The notes under the pieces were generated by a model. It worked only from the letters and a program-made list of their open reading frames with translations, was not told the origin of the DNA and ran no database searches. The translations under genes were made by a program, and so were the position numbers. Source: Haloarculaceae archaeon H-GB1-1 (GTDB lineage Archaea; Halobacteriota; Halobacteria; Halobacteriales; Haloarculaceae). Taken from it: a stretch of DNA of 64,000 nucleotides. The stretch lies in assembly GCA_029688825.1 (NCBI GenBank), contig JARUKX010000014.1, positions 1 through 64,000 of the forward strand, given 5' to 3'. This document shows, piece after piece, positions 34,734 through 43,720 of this stretch; within the stretch, counting starts at the first letter, position 1, and each line of letters starts with the position of its first letter.

Positions 34734-35680
34734 CCGTTCTCGTGACCGGGGCGACCGGCTTCCTGGGGTCGAGTCTGTGTCGGGCGCTCGCCCGCCGGGG
34801 ATGGGACGTGCGCGCACTCCGTCGCGATTCGTCCGACGTGTCGGCGCTGTCCGACGTCGACCTGGAGTGGGTCGTCGGCGACGTGCTCGACGAGGCGTCT
34901 CTCAGAGACGCGATGGACGGCTGTGACGCCGTGTTCCACCTGGCCGGCATCGGCCTCACTGCCGGGCCGCCCGAGACGGTTCGCCGGGTCAACGTCACCG
35001 GGACGAAGAACGCGCTCTCGGCGGCCGAGGCCGCCGACGTCGACCGCTTCGTGTTCACGAGTACGGCGGGCACGCGCCGGAGCGACGGCGTCGCCGACGA
35101 AACGGACACCGCGCCGCCCATCGGTGCCTACCAGGAGTCGAAGGCCCGCGCCGAGGCGCTGGTCGACCACCGCGCGGCAAACGGTCTCGACGCGGTGACC
35201 GTCCATCCCACGTCCGTCTTCGGGCCGGGCGACCAGGAGTTCACGGGACGCCTGCTCTCGCTCGTGACTGACCCGAAGATGGTCGCGTACCTCCCCGGCG
35301 GTGTGAGTTTCGTCAGCGTGGACGACGTGGTCCGTGGAATCATCGCCGCGCACGAGGACGGCGAGACCGGCGAGCACTACATCCTCGGCGGGGAGAATCT
35401 CACCTTCGAGCGTGCGCTTGCGATTCTCGCCTCACGTGCCGACGGCTCCAGACCACGTGTAGAGGTGCCACCGGAAGCGGTCAAGCTCCTCGGCTACGTC
35501 GCCGGGGCGGCGGACCAGCTTCTCGACGCTCGCTTCTTCCCGTTCGACCCGGACATGGCCGAACTCTCGACGCAGACGCTGTTCTACACGTCCGAGAAGG
35601 CCCAGTCGGAATTGGGCTACGACTCCCAGCCACTCGACGCGCACGCCGACGCGGCTATCGAGTGGTACGAAGAGTCCTGA
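34730..35680 (+). CDS. NAD-dependent nucleotide-sugar epimerase/dehydratase (extended SDR)
   Basis: A 316-residue extended short-chain dehydrogenase with GATGFLG (7-13), a serine/threonine region FTSTAGTRR, and the catalytic YxxxK as Y134-QES-K138. Such enzymes epimerise, reduce or dehydrate NDP-sugars. It overlaps the DUF362 gene by ATGA. The substrate is not evident; the three-gene operon may make one modified sugar. Confidence 0.88.
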   Translation: MTVLVTGATGFLGSSLCRALARRGWDVRALRRDSSDVSALSDVDLEWVVGDVLDEASLRDAMDGCDAVFHLAGIGLTAGPPETVRRVNVTGTKNALSAAEAADVDRFVFTSTAGTRRSDGVADETDTAPPIGAYQESKARAEALVDHRAANGLDAVTVHPTSVFGPGDQEFTGRLLSLVTDPKMVAYLPGGVSFVSVDDVVRGIIAAHEDGETGEHYILGGENLTFERALAILASRADGSRPRVEVPPEAVKLLGYVAGAADQLLDARFFPFDPDMAELSTQTLFYTSEKAQSELGYDSQPLDAHADAAIEWYEES

Positions 35681-35710
35681 CGTGGGCGGTTCGGCCCCGA
35701 TTCGACGCGC

Positions 35711-35977
35711 TCACTCCAGATACCCCAGCGATTCCAGCCGTTTCTCGACCTCCGCCTCCCCGACGGATTCCGCGTCCTCGTCCGTTCCGTCCTCGACGCG
35801 GGCGAGCGTTTCTTCCAGAACGAACGCGACGTACTCGGCGGCCGTGTCGAAGTCCGTCCGTGGAAGGCGGTCCTCGACCCGGTCGACGAGCGAGGCCGGC
35901 AACGTCACGTCGCTCCAGTCGGGATTCGTCGCAGGGGTCTGCTCGGCGGTTCCGTCTCCGTTTCGGACGTCGCTCAT
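35711..35977 (-). CDS. Small ribbon-helix-helix-like protein ending in LGYLE
   Basis: An 88-residue acidic protein, MSDVRNGDGTAEQ at the start. A middle part, DVTLPASLVDRVEDRLPRTD followed by FDTAAEYVAFVLEETLARVE, looks like a ribbon-helix-helix or dimerisation module. The C-terminus, AEVEKRLESLGYLE, resembles the tails of AlkP-superfamily enzymes in this window. It is divergent from one such enzyme. The ATG at 35977 is 28 nt from an ATAACAAAG core (leaderless). Confidence 0.65.
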   Translation of the reverse strand: MSDVRNGDGTAEQTPATNPDWSDVTLPASLVDRVEDRLPRTDFDTAAEYVAFVLEETLARVEDGTDEDAESVGEAEVEKRLESLGYLE

Positions 35978-36004
35978 GGTGGTCCGAACGGCGTGACCTG
36001 CCAC

Positions 36005-36013
36005 CTTTGTTAT
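36005..36013 (-). promoter_or_regulatory. ATAACAAAG element of the gene at 35977
   Basis: The minus strand reads GCATAACAAAGGTGG. The core ends 28 nt before the start codon. Confidence 0.65.
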
Positions 36014-36113
36014 GCCGCTGTTACCGTCCGAACGAAGGGTTCGGACCGCCGTCGCGGGGCGATCCATCGCCGTCCGGAGCATCGACACCGGCCTCGGAGG
36101 ACCGTAGGACGAC

Positions 36114-36122
36114 GATAACAAA
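36114..36122 (+). promoter_or_regulatory. ATAACAAAG element upstream of the AlkP-superfamily gene
   Basis: CGATAACAAAGGGTGG. It lies 78 nt from the ATG at 36200. A GTG at 36148, 26 nt from the core, opens a 30-codon frame that overlaps the main start. Confidence 0.55.
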
Positions 36123-36199
36123 GGGTGGAATGCGAGTAGCCGCCCTCGTGAGCGGACGCTGCGGAGCCGGGTCGCCGGCCCGTAGCCCGACTACGAACC

Positions 36200-37426
36200 A
36201 TGACAGAGCAACGCAACATCGTGCTGGTGACCGTCGATAGCTTGCGAGCAGACCACTGCGGATTCATGGGCGACGACCGCGGCCTGACGCCCAACCTCGA
36301 CCACTACGCCGAGGAGGGACTGGTCTTCGAGAACGCGGTGACGCCCGGCCCGTCGACCCTGGACGCGCTCCCGGCGATCTTCACCGGCCGTGACCTTCCC
36401 GACGGCGAGGGCGACACGAAAGAACGACTCCAGCATCACATGCAGGCCCGCGAGACGATTCCCGAGAAGCTCTCGGAACTGGGCTACGAGACGGGGGCGT
36501 TCACGGCCAACCCCTGGACGTCCCGGTACTTCGGCTTCGACGAGGGCTTCGACCACTTCGAGGACTTCATCGACGAGTCCGAGACGGACGACGCCGACGA
36601 CGGCGACGAGTCCGACTCTACACTCGGACTCGGGCTCCGACTCCTCCGCGGCTGGTCGGAAGAGACCATGCTCCAGGACTGGGGCTCGTTCTACGAGGAC
36701 GCGCTCGCGTGGACCGAACAGGCGAGCGAGCCGTACTTCCTCTGGCTGTTCCTCGTCGACGTCCACATGCCGTACCTCCCCGTGGAGGGCTATCGGAGCC
36801 AGTCCCGGCCGTCGACCTACGCCGCGAACCTGTGGCTGTACCTCACCGGCCACGACCCCGGCATGTTCGAAGCACCGTTCAAGCGGCGCTTGCTCGGTGC
36901 CTACGAGGACACGATCCGCTACACCGACGACTACTTCCAGCGGTTCGTCGACGACCTGACCGAGGACGACCCGATGGTCGTCTTCCACGCCGACCACGGC
37001 GAAGCGTTCGGCGAACACGGTATCTACGGACACGGCCCGGATCTGAGCGAGGAACAGATTCACGTGCCGCTGTTCGTCGCGAACGGACCGACCGGCGAGG
37101 TCGAGGAACCGTTCTCGCTGCGGAAGCTTCCGGACCTGTTGACGACGCTGGCCACCGACGGCGACCCGACGAAACTCACCGACCCCGTTGTCGGGTCACG
37201 CAATCGCGACCCGAAGTTCGGCGTCCGCGGCCGGGACTGGAAGTACGTCGACGCCGACGGCGACGCGACCCTGTATCAGGTCGACGGTGGGGAGGCCCCC
37301 ATCTCCTCGAACCCCGAACTGGAGAATCTCGGGCAGGTCCTCGTCGACCAGTGGCAGTCGAACGTCGCCGAGCGCGACCGGGTCACCGCGGCGACGAAGG
37401 AGATCGCAGCGACCGAACAGCTCTGA
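36200..37426 (+). CDS. AlkP-superfamily sulfatase-like hydrolase/transferase
   Basis: A 408-residue cytoplasmic-looking protein (no signal). Metal ligands appear in VTVDSLRADHCG near the start and HADHGEAFGEHGIYGHG in the C-terminal half. The nucleophile loop reads PSTLDALPAIFTG, with Thr53 where sulfatases have the formylglycine Cys/Ser. A phosphodiester- or phosphoglycerol-type reaction is therefore more likely than sulfate ester hydrolysis. Its neighbours are glycan genes. Confidence 0.8.
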   Translation: MTEQRNIVLVTVDSLRADHCGFMGDDRGLTPNLDHYAEEGLVFENAVTPGPSTLDALPAIFTGRDLPDGEGDTKERLQHHMQARETIPEKLSELGYETGAFTANPWTSRYFGFDEGFDHFEDFIDESETDDADDGDESDSTLGLGLRLLRGWSEETMLQDWGSFYEDALAWTEQASEPYFLWLFLVDVHMPYLPVEGYRSQSRPSTYAANLWLYLTGHDPGMFEAPFKRRLLGAYEDTIRYTDDYFQRFVDDLTEDDPMVVFHADHGEAFGEHGIYGHGPDLSEEQIHVPLFVANGPTGEVEEPFSLRKLPDLLTTLATDGDPTKLTDPVVGSRNRDPKFGVRGRDWKYVDADGDATLYQVDGGEAPISSNPELENLGQVLVDQWQSNVAERDRVTAATKEIAATEQL

Positions 37427-37595
37427 ACGGCGCTTCTGGCCGGCCAGTATTCTCCGTAGTTCTTGCCGACGACGAGTGACGGCTGCGGTATCGAGACGAT
37501 CACTGCGCTGAGCGACGACGCTTGGAGTCGAAGCAGACGGACTCGAAACGGAGAAACCGAACCGAAACTGACGAGGGGCGGTCGCCCCCAGGAAA

Positions 37596-39410
37596 TCACT
37601 CAGAGACGTAATAGAGTCGGAAGTCGCCGTTCGTGACGACGCGATTGACGCCGCGGTCCTGGCCTGCGCGTTCCAGCCCGGCCTCGGAGTAGCGGATGTT
37701 CCCCCAGAGGTCCTCCCGTTCGACGGTCGCCTGCGAGACGACGAGATAGCGTGGCTCGTCGTACACCTCGTTCAGGTCGCTGTCGAGTTCGTTGAACGGC
37801 ACGGCACTCCCCTCCCGTTCGGTGCCCGAGGTCAGGGACCCGGTTCCCTCGATGGCGTCTCTGAACCGGTCCGGCCCGGCCCTGATTCCCACGTACTCGA
37901 TGCCCTCCGCTTCGTACGCGAACGCCGTCTGATGGCCGGTCATCCGAGCGTCGGTGACCTGACTGTTCGCCTGGTAGATGTACGGCGATGGGAACACCGT
38001 CGCGAGAGAGAGCGCCAGCATGATCGCGAGAACGACGACGGAGAGGGCAGTCACCCCTCGACTCACCGTCGGTGACCACGTCTCGACGAACGACAGGCCA
38101 CGGGCGATGGCAATCGCCCCGAAGACCGTCACGACGACCATGATGAAGCCGAGGTGGCGGAAGTAGATCGTCTGGAGGCGCCCCAACATGTAGAGCACCA
38201 TCACGGCAGCGACCGGGATCAGGGCGACGCCGAAGAACGGGAGGGTCTGCATGCGTTTCTCGCTCGTCCGCAGGCGTCCGAGCACGTTCCCGCCGAGCAA
38301 GAGTCCCGCGAGCCCGATGTAGACCGAACTCACGAGGAACAACTTGCCGAATATCTCCAACGGGGAGATGCCGAGCTCGGTGAGCGTACCGGTGCGCTGG
38401 GCGATCGCACCCGTCTCGCTCGGCGCGCCGGTCAGAATCGTCGTGATCACCGTGTTCGTGAACGCGAAGGCAGTGTTCGTGATGCGCTGGTGGAGGATCG
38501 ACCACACCACGAGGACCGCAGCGAGGAAGAGTGCCTGCCCGTACACGGGTCGCAGGTTCGTGTTCCCGCCCGAATACCACCGGTGAGCCAGTAGCACGAC
38601 CGCCAGCGTCACGTACATCAACAGGAGGTTGGCGGCCTGCTGGGGGTGGATGAAGGTGATCGCCAGGGACGATATCGCTAACAGAATCCCGACGGGGCTC
38701 ATCTCGAACCAGCCACCGTCAACCTCGGTGAGATAGACGACGGTCAACAGCAGTATCAGCGGCAGGAAGAAGATGGCCATCGTGCTCGGGAACACCGTCA
38801 GGTGGGCGCTGATGTTGTTGATGGGCAACAACAGCAGGCCGGAGACCATCGCGACTGCGAGCGCCTTGCGGTCGTCGGTGATCGTTGCCACGGTCAGCGG
38901 GACGAACACGACGAAGACCGCGGTGAAGACGACGACGCCGAGGAAGAGCGCGTGCTCGAGCGGGAGACCGAGAATCCGGTTGAAGAACAGTCCGACGGTG
39001 TGGGTTCCGGGGTAGATGAGTTCCGTCAGCTGGACGTTCCCCTGCAGTACGTCACGCGTCCAGCCGAGATGGCTGAGTGCGTCGCCAGCGCTGTAGAAGC
39101 GATACCCTCTGATTAGCGGCAGGCTCACGATGGCGACGAACGACTCGCCGCCGAGGAGGAGCGCCCCGGCGCGGACGCCACTCGTGGCCGGTGCGAAGGC
39201 GACGAGGATCGAACACGCGAGTGCGAGCGCGACGCCGACCCAGAACGCGACCGGCGTGGCAGCGTACATCGATAGTTCGTAGCCCGTCGCAGGCGCTCCG
39301 TGTGCGATCGCGATCGCCGCGGTGACGGCGAGGAACCCGACTAGCAGGACCAGTCGTTGGATGGGACTTTCGATGCCACGTCGACGTGATTGTGAGGTAG
39401 TGACACTCAT
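37596..39410 (-). CDS. Polytopic membrane protein of a surface-glycan locus
   Basis: A 604-residue protein with about 12-14 membrane helices and a soluble C-terminal domain of about 120 residues. The loop motifs GDALSHLGWTRDVLQGN and YPGTHTVGLFFNRI lie between early helices, as in membrane glycosyltransferases of the GT-C fold or polysaccharide polymerases. I cannot assign a named family. A Shine-Dalgarno-like GAGGAG and an ATAACAAAG element 50 nt upstream mark the start. The transcript is separate from the glycosyltransferase gene. Confidence 0.7.
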   Translation of the reverse strand: MSVTTSQSRRRGIESPIQRLVLLVGFLAVTAAIAIAHGAPATGYELSMYAATPVAFWVGVALALACSILVAFAPATSGVRAGALLLGGESFVAIVSLPLIRGYRFYSAGDALSHLGWTRDVLQGNVQLTELIYPGTHTVGLFFNRILGLPLEHALFLGVVVFTAVFVVFVPLTVATITDDRKALAVAMVSGLLLLPINNISAHLTVFPSTMAIFFLPLILLLTVVYLTEVDGGWFEMSPVGILLAISSLAITFIHPQQAANLLLMYVTLAVVLLAHRWYSGGNTNLRPVYGQALFLAAVLVVWSILHQRITNTAFAFTNTVITTILTGAPSETGAIAQRTGTLTELGISPLEIFGKLFLVSSVYIGLAGLLLGGNVLGRLRTSEKRMQTLPFFGVALIPVAAVMVLYMLGRLQTIYFRHLGFIMVVVTVFGAIAIARGLSFVETWSPTVSRGVTALSVVVLAIMLALSLATVFPSPYIYQANSQVTDARMTGHQTAFAYEAEGIEYVGIRAGPDRFRDAIEGTGSLTSGTEREGSAVPFNELDSDLNEVYDEPRYLVVSQATVEREDLWGNIRYSEAGLERAGQDRGVNRVVTNGDFRLYYVSE

Positions 39411-39459
39411 AACGATTGCATACTCCTCGGGGGGTAGCGCGTCGTTGACCGCAGAAACC

Positions 39460-39468
39460 CTTTGTTAT
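39460..39468 (-). promoter_or_regulatory. ATAACAAAG element of the polytopic membrane protein gene
   Basis: The minus strand reads CCATAACAAAGGGTTT. The core ends 50 nt before the start codon. Confidence 0.6.
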
Positions 39469-39509
39469 GGAACTTCTGTTTGCCGAGTAGGGTGTCTGTT
39501 CCCGGCATG

Positions 39510-40496
39510 CTACGCCTCGTCGAGGACGCGCTCGTACACGTCGCGAATCTGTTCTGCCATGCGTTCGAGGCTCAGGTCGGCGATCTGTTCGCGTCCGTTC
39601 GCGCGCTCGTCGTCACGGAGCGTGGAGACGACGGCGTCGACGAGTTCGTCGTCGGTCCGTCCGACCGCGGACGGTTCGATGTCGTTGAGGACCGTCGAGA
39701 GACCCCCGACGTCCGTCGAGACGACCGGGAGGTTACAGGCCAGCGCCTCCTTGACGGTGTTGGGGAATCCCTCTCGCTTCGAGGTGAGCAACAGGACGTC
39801 CGCTGCGTTCATCCAGACGGGCATCTCGTCGTGCGGAATCTCTCCGTTCGGCGTCTGGAGTTCGATATCGGCGTCGAGACGTGACCGCGCCGCGTCGACG
39901 ACGCGCTCCGAACGCGGGAAATCCTTTTCTTCGCGGGCAATCGGCGAGGGGAACAGCACGTGATGGGCGTCGGAATCCCAGCCGAGTTGCTTCTGTGCGC
40001 GCTCCTGTGGGACCGGGGCGAACTGCTCGAAATCGACGCCGTGCGGGATGACGGTGGATTCACACGGTAGCTCCCTGTCCATCTCCTCGGACATGACGAT
40101 GACGGCGTCCGCACGGCGGGCACAGAGCTTGCTGAGCCACCCGAACTCGCCGAAGAGGTCCGACCCCCAGAGCGTCAGGACGACAGGGCAGGACGACTGC
40201 GCGAGCGCGTGGGGCGCGGTCAGCCCGTAGTTCGCGTGGACGACGTCGTACTCGGTGCTCGCCTCGTCGAACACCTGCGGGAAGAATCGGAGGTAATCGA
40301 CCGGCGACCGGTTGTCCGCGGCGTCGGTGCCGATGGTGCTCCCGGGAACAGAGAGCGTCTCGCAGTTCACGCCCACGTCTTCGAGCGCACGTACCTGATT
40401 GAGGTAGAACGTTGCATCTCTCATATTCACCAGGTTCAGAACGTCTAACTGCTCCGAACGTATGTGACGGTTCGACTGCACCGTTGTCGGGCACAT
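39510..40496 (-). CDS. GT-B glycosyltransferase (family 4)
   Basis: A 328-residue retaining glycosyltransferase. The N-terminal half has DVVHANYGLTAPHALAQ and SDLFGEFGW. The C-terminal nucleotide-sugar site includes PVWMNAADVLLLTSKREGFP followed by NTVKEALACNLPVVSTDVGG, the E-x7-E pattern of family 4. It transfers a sugar from a nucleotide donor, most likely at the inner membrane face. A variant ATAACCAAA element 29 nt upstream supports the start. It is followed, upstream in genome order, by a flippase gene. Confidence 0.88.
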   Translation of the reverse strand: MCPTTVQSNRHIRSEQLDVLNLVNMRDATFYLNQVRALEDVGVNCETLSVPGSTIGTDAADNRSPVDYLRFFPQVFDEASTEYDVVHANYGLTAPHALAQSSCPVVLTLWGSDLFGEFGWLSKLCARRADAVIVMSEEMDRELPCESTVIPHGVDFEQFAPVPQERAQKQLGWDSDAHHVLFPSPIAREEKDFPRSERVVDAARSRLDADIELQTPNGEIPHDEMPVWMNAADVLLLTSKREGFPNTVKEALACNLPVVSTDVGGLSTVLNDIEPSAVGRTDDELVDAVVSTLRDDERANGREQIADLSLERMAEQIRDVYERVLDEA

Positions 40497-40524
40497 GCTC
40501 TGCTCACCCTTTCTAGTGGGTCCG

Positions 40525-40533
40525 TTTGGTTAT
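40525..40533 (-). promoter_or_regulatory. ATAACCAAA element of the glycosyltransferase gene
   Basis: The minus strand reads GCATAACCAAACGG. The core ends 29 nt before the start codon. Confidence 0.5.
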
Positions 40534-40576
40534 GCGCCAATTTACCCGGGAGAGCGGCCCCCACGCGAAGACCCGC

Positions 40577-42121
40577 TCAGTCTTCGGGAATGAACCGCCT
40601 GACGAACGGAACTCGAACCCCGACGGTGTCCTCGACGAAATCGAGCAGGATCGCGTCCTCGGGTTCGAGACCGCCGACGATGACGACGACCGTGACAGTC
40701 GCGACCACCAGGACGGCCGCGAACGCGGCGATGACGGGGACGCTACCGGGAAGCGCACCGACGTGGACCGCGGCGGGGAACACCCGTTTGAGGGCGAACC
40801 CGAGCGGGATGAGGACGAGCGGCAGTGCAGCGTAGGTCTTCATCGACGAGCGGGTGAACGGAGAGATGCCGAACCGTCGGCGCAGGAATCCGTAGACGAC
40901 GAGATTGAGCGAGACGTACGACCCCGTCGACGCGACCGCGGCCCCGACGACGCCATAGCGGGGAATCAACACCAGGTTCAGGACGACGTTGACGACGAAG
41001 GCGACGGCGTTGGACACCATGATGAACTTCGTCGCGCCGAGCGCCGACAGCGTCTCGCGGTTGCGGCCGAACGCGGCACTGGTGAACGAACCGACGATGA
41101 GGATGCTCAGGGCCGCGCCAGCCCCGGCGTAGCCAGCGCCGAACGCGACGGAGACGATGTCGCTCGGGAACACGAGGACCGTCACGAACATCGGGAACAC
41201 GGACAGATACACCCACTTCGTCGTCACCTCGTAGATGCGGCCGACCGACTCGTCCTCGTCGCCGTCGAGTCGCGACGCCATCGGGAGGTACATGTATCCG
41301 AACGCGCTCAAGACGACGAGCATGACGCCGGCGAGCGGATAGGCAGCGTTGTAGATGCCGACCAGTTCCGACGACCGCAGGTAGCCGAGCATCAGCGTGT
41401 CGGTCCGGGTAAGCAGGACGTTGATGACCGTCGAGACGACGAGCGGCGCGGAGAAGGCGGTCATCTGACGCCCGTGCAAGCGGTACTCGCCGCGGAGCGT
41501 GAACAGCCGACTCAGGAGTTTGTACGTGAGTATCGTCACGCCGACGAGCGCGACGAGATACCCTACCCCGGTCCCGACGAGACCGACGCCGAGCAGCAGC
41601 AGTGCCGCGATGAGGGTGAGCCTGACGAGCGGATAGAACAGGTTCTGGGTCAGCAGTTTGTACCGCGTGTTCTCCTCGCCGCGGATGCCGCCGATGCCGA
41701 TCTTGAACGCCACGTACACGGGAATCGAGACGACGAACACGTAGTACATCGGAGCCGCGGCGTCCGTCTCGAACAGCCGCGGAATCAGGAACGGCGAGCC
41801 GACGAGCAGCGAGACGGTGATGAGCGAGGACACCCCGAGCGAGATTCCGAGCCCGGTGAGCCACGCGCCTCGCTTGTCCTCCGGCGTATCGAACCGCGCC
41901 ATGAACCGGGGGACGCCCTGCGTGAGTCCGGCCGCGCCGAACGTCGCGCTGAGCGTGAAGATGGCGAGCGCGATGCTGTACTCGCCGTACAGGGTCGGGG
42001 GGAGGAGTCGTCCGACGACGACTCGCTCGAGCAGCGTCGAGGTCGACGCGATCACCGAGCCGACGAAGACGAGCGCCGCGCTGGACAGCAGTTTCGAGAG
42101 GTCTTCGGTGTGCGTGCTCAT
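40577..42121 (-). CDS. Oligosaccharide flippase (polysaccharide biosynthesis family)
   Basis: A 514-residue protein with about 14 membrane helices. The opening LLSSAALVFVGSVIASTSTL and LERVVVGRLLPPTLYGEYSI is typical of MOP-superfamily flippases (Wzx/RfbX, AglR-like), which turn lipid-linked glycans across the membrane. It starts 63 nt after the AlkP-family gene ends on the same strand, so the two are probably cotranscribed. It supplies the export step of the pathway. Confidence 0.9.
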   Translation of the reverse strand: MSTHTEDLSKLLSSAALVFVGSVIASTSTLLERVVVGRLLPPTLYGEYSIALAIFTLSATFGAAGLTQGVPRFMARFDTPEDKRGAWLTGLGISLGVSSLITVSLLVGSPFLIPRLFETDAAAPMYYVFVVSIPVYVAFKIGIGGIRGEENTRYKLLTQNLFYPLVRLTLIAALLLLGVGLVGTGVGYLVALVGVTILTYKLLSRLFTLRGEYRLHGRQMTAFSAPLVVSTVINVLLTRTDTLMLGYLRSSELVGIYNAAYPLAGVMLVVLSAFGYMYLPMASRLDGDEDESVGRIYEVTTKWVYLSVFPMFVTVLVFPSDIVSVAFGAGYAGAGAALSILIVGSFTSAAFGRNRETLSALGATKFIMVSNAVAFVVNVVLNLVLIPRYGVVGAAVASTGSYVSLNLVVYGFLRRRFGISPFTRSSMKTYAALPLVLIPLGFALKRVFPAAVHVGALPGSVPVIAAFAAVLVVATVTVVVIVGGLEPEDAILLDFVEDTVGVRVPFVRRFIPED

Positions 42122-42184
42122 CGGCGAGCAGAGTGCGTCCGCGGGCGTTCCGGTTCGGAGACAGCCCCTCTCATGCGTTCGTCC

Positions 42185-43522
42185 TCACATGTACCCCAGG
42201 TCTTCGAGCTGTGCCTTCGTCTCCCGCCCGAGTTCGGTTTCCTCCGTATCCTCGTCGGGTTCGGTCGACGAGCGGTCGTCGAACTCCGCGACGATGGCGG
42301 TCAGGCGCTCGCGGAGGTCCGAGGTCAGTTCCGGAGGAACGTCCTCGGCGTCGACGCCGTATTCGGCATCGTCGGTCACGACGGCTCTGAAGTCCCGGTC
42401 GTAGTGATCGATCTCGCTCTGGTCGACGCCGGCGTCGTGCAGTCCCTTCAGTGCTGGCTCGATGAGACCGTTGAACTCCAGCAGTCTGTCGACGGGGTCG
42501 AACGACGTCCGGAGGTCCATCCCCCGAGACGGCGCGGACAGCCCGGCGAGTTCGAGAAGCGTCCGGTGAACGTCGACTAGCGAAACGGGCCGCTCGTCGA
42601 CGAAGCTCGCGTCCAGTTCCGAGCAGTCCGTGATGACTAACGGGACGTTCGTCAGCTGCGAGTAGAGGCCGTACGTGTGGTTCCACATCCCGTGTTCGCC
42701 GAGCATCTCTCCGTGGTCGGAGAGGGTGACGACGTAGTCGTAGTCGGCGGCCATCGACTCGAAGATGGACTTGTAGACGTGCGAGAGATAGCGGGCGGCG
42801 TCGTCGTAGGCCCGGCGCACCTTCTCGGGGTCGTCGACGCCCTCGACCATGTTCTGGAGCGTCACCGAGACCGGCTCGTCGACGGTGCTGAACTCCGCGG
42901 GCGGGTCGTACGGCGTGTGCGCCTCCATGAGATTGACGAAGGTGAACTGGTTGCGGGCCGGATGGTCGGCCTCGATCTCGTCGCGGACGACGGACGCCCC
43001 GTCGTCGTCGATGGACTTCTGCCACGGGCGGTAGCCGAACTTCTGCCCGATGCCGAGCTTGATGGAGGGGATCGTGTCGTAGTCACCCAGCAGGATCTCC
43101 CTGAGAGCGCCGAGGTAGAGTGCCAGCCCCTCTTTGTCGGTCGTTCCGCCGTAGACTTCGGGGTTCATGGTGTCCGTCCCCTCCGGGTTCTTGAGTTCGG
43201 TCGGGTCGGTGAACTCCTCGAAGCCCCTGTTGAACTGGGTCTTCGTCGAGACGTTGGGATTCGCAGAGTACCCCACAGTTCGGAACCCGGCGTCCCGGAA
43301 TAGCTCGGCGAGAACGGGGTCGGGCGTATCGAGACTCGTCGATTTCGCGGTGGCGTTCACCTCAGTCGAATAGTAGCCGGTGAACAGAGACGCGTGTGCC
43401 GGAACCGTCCAGTTAGCAGTGGAATAGGTATTCGGATAGTAAGTTCCGGGTAGCCACTCGAAGTAGTCCTCGAAAGCGTCCTTCCGTAAGGTATCGAGGA
43501 CTACCAAACCGATGCGTGTCAT
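42185..43522 (-). CDS. AlkP-superfamily sulfatase-like enzyme with an LGYM tail
   Basis: A 445-residue protein with metal-site blocks GLVVLDTLRKDAF and TLSDHGEMLGEHGMWNH. The nucleophile loop is NWTVPAHASLFTGYYS, with Thr39 in the place of formylglycine Cys. The C-terminus ends ETKAQLEDLGYM. No signal peptide or membrane helix is seen, so it probably acts on cytoplasmic-face lipid or sugar intermediates. It precedes the flippase gene. Confidence 0.82.
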   Translation of the reverse strand: MTRIGLVVLDTLRKDAFEDYFEWLPGTYYPNTYSTANWTVPAHASLFTGYYSTEVNATAKSTSLDTPDPVLAELFRDAGFRTVGYSANPNVSTKTQFNRGFEEFTDPTELKNPEGTDTMNPEVYGGTTDKEGLALYLGALREILLGDYDTIPSIKLGIGQKFGYRPWQKSIDDDGASVVRDEIEADHPARNQFTFVNLMEAHTPYDPPAEFSTVDEPVSVTLQNMVEGVDDPEKVRRAYDDAARYLSHVYKSIFESMAADYDYVVTLSDHGEMLGEHGMWNHTYGLYSQLTNVPLVITDCSELDASFVDERPVSLVDVHRTLLELAGLSAPSRGMDLRTSFDPVDRLLEFNGLIEPALKGLHDAGVDQSEIDHYDRDFRAVVTDDAEYGVDAEDVPPELTSDLRERLTAIVAEFDDRSSTEPDEDTEETELGRETKAQLEDLGYM

Positions 43523-43552
43523 GCTCGTTCGGTGCGAGCAGTGACATTCAGA

Positions 43553-43561
43553 TAAGTATAC
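43553..43561 (-). promoter_or_regulatory. TATA-like box for the AlkP-superfamily gene at 42185
   Basis: The minus strand reads GTATACTTATC. It ends 31 nt before the ATG at 43522. Confidence 0.4.
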
Positions 43562-43720
43562 TCTGCATTCGCTGAGTCGCAGCCGAACCGACCGTCGCTA
43601 GGGCCTATATAATGGTGCAGACGACACCCGCTGACGCGACGGTCGCGAGTCCGGGGGCCGGTCCCGCTCGTGTCCTCCCGGCCGTTCCCCAGGGAAGACC
43701 CGGCTGAGGGTATCGCGAGG

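Noticed and set aside
36200-37426. Plain sulfatase annotation
   Set aside because: The formylglycine Cys/Ser is replaced by Thr in this and the three related proteins, so sulfatase activity is not supported.
40526-42580. 684-codon plus-strand open frame opposite the flippase
   Set aside because: Highly charged low-complexity shadow; the minus strand encodes a standard 14-helix flippase.
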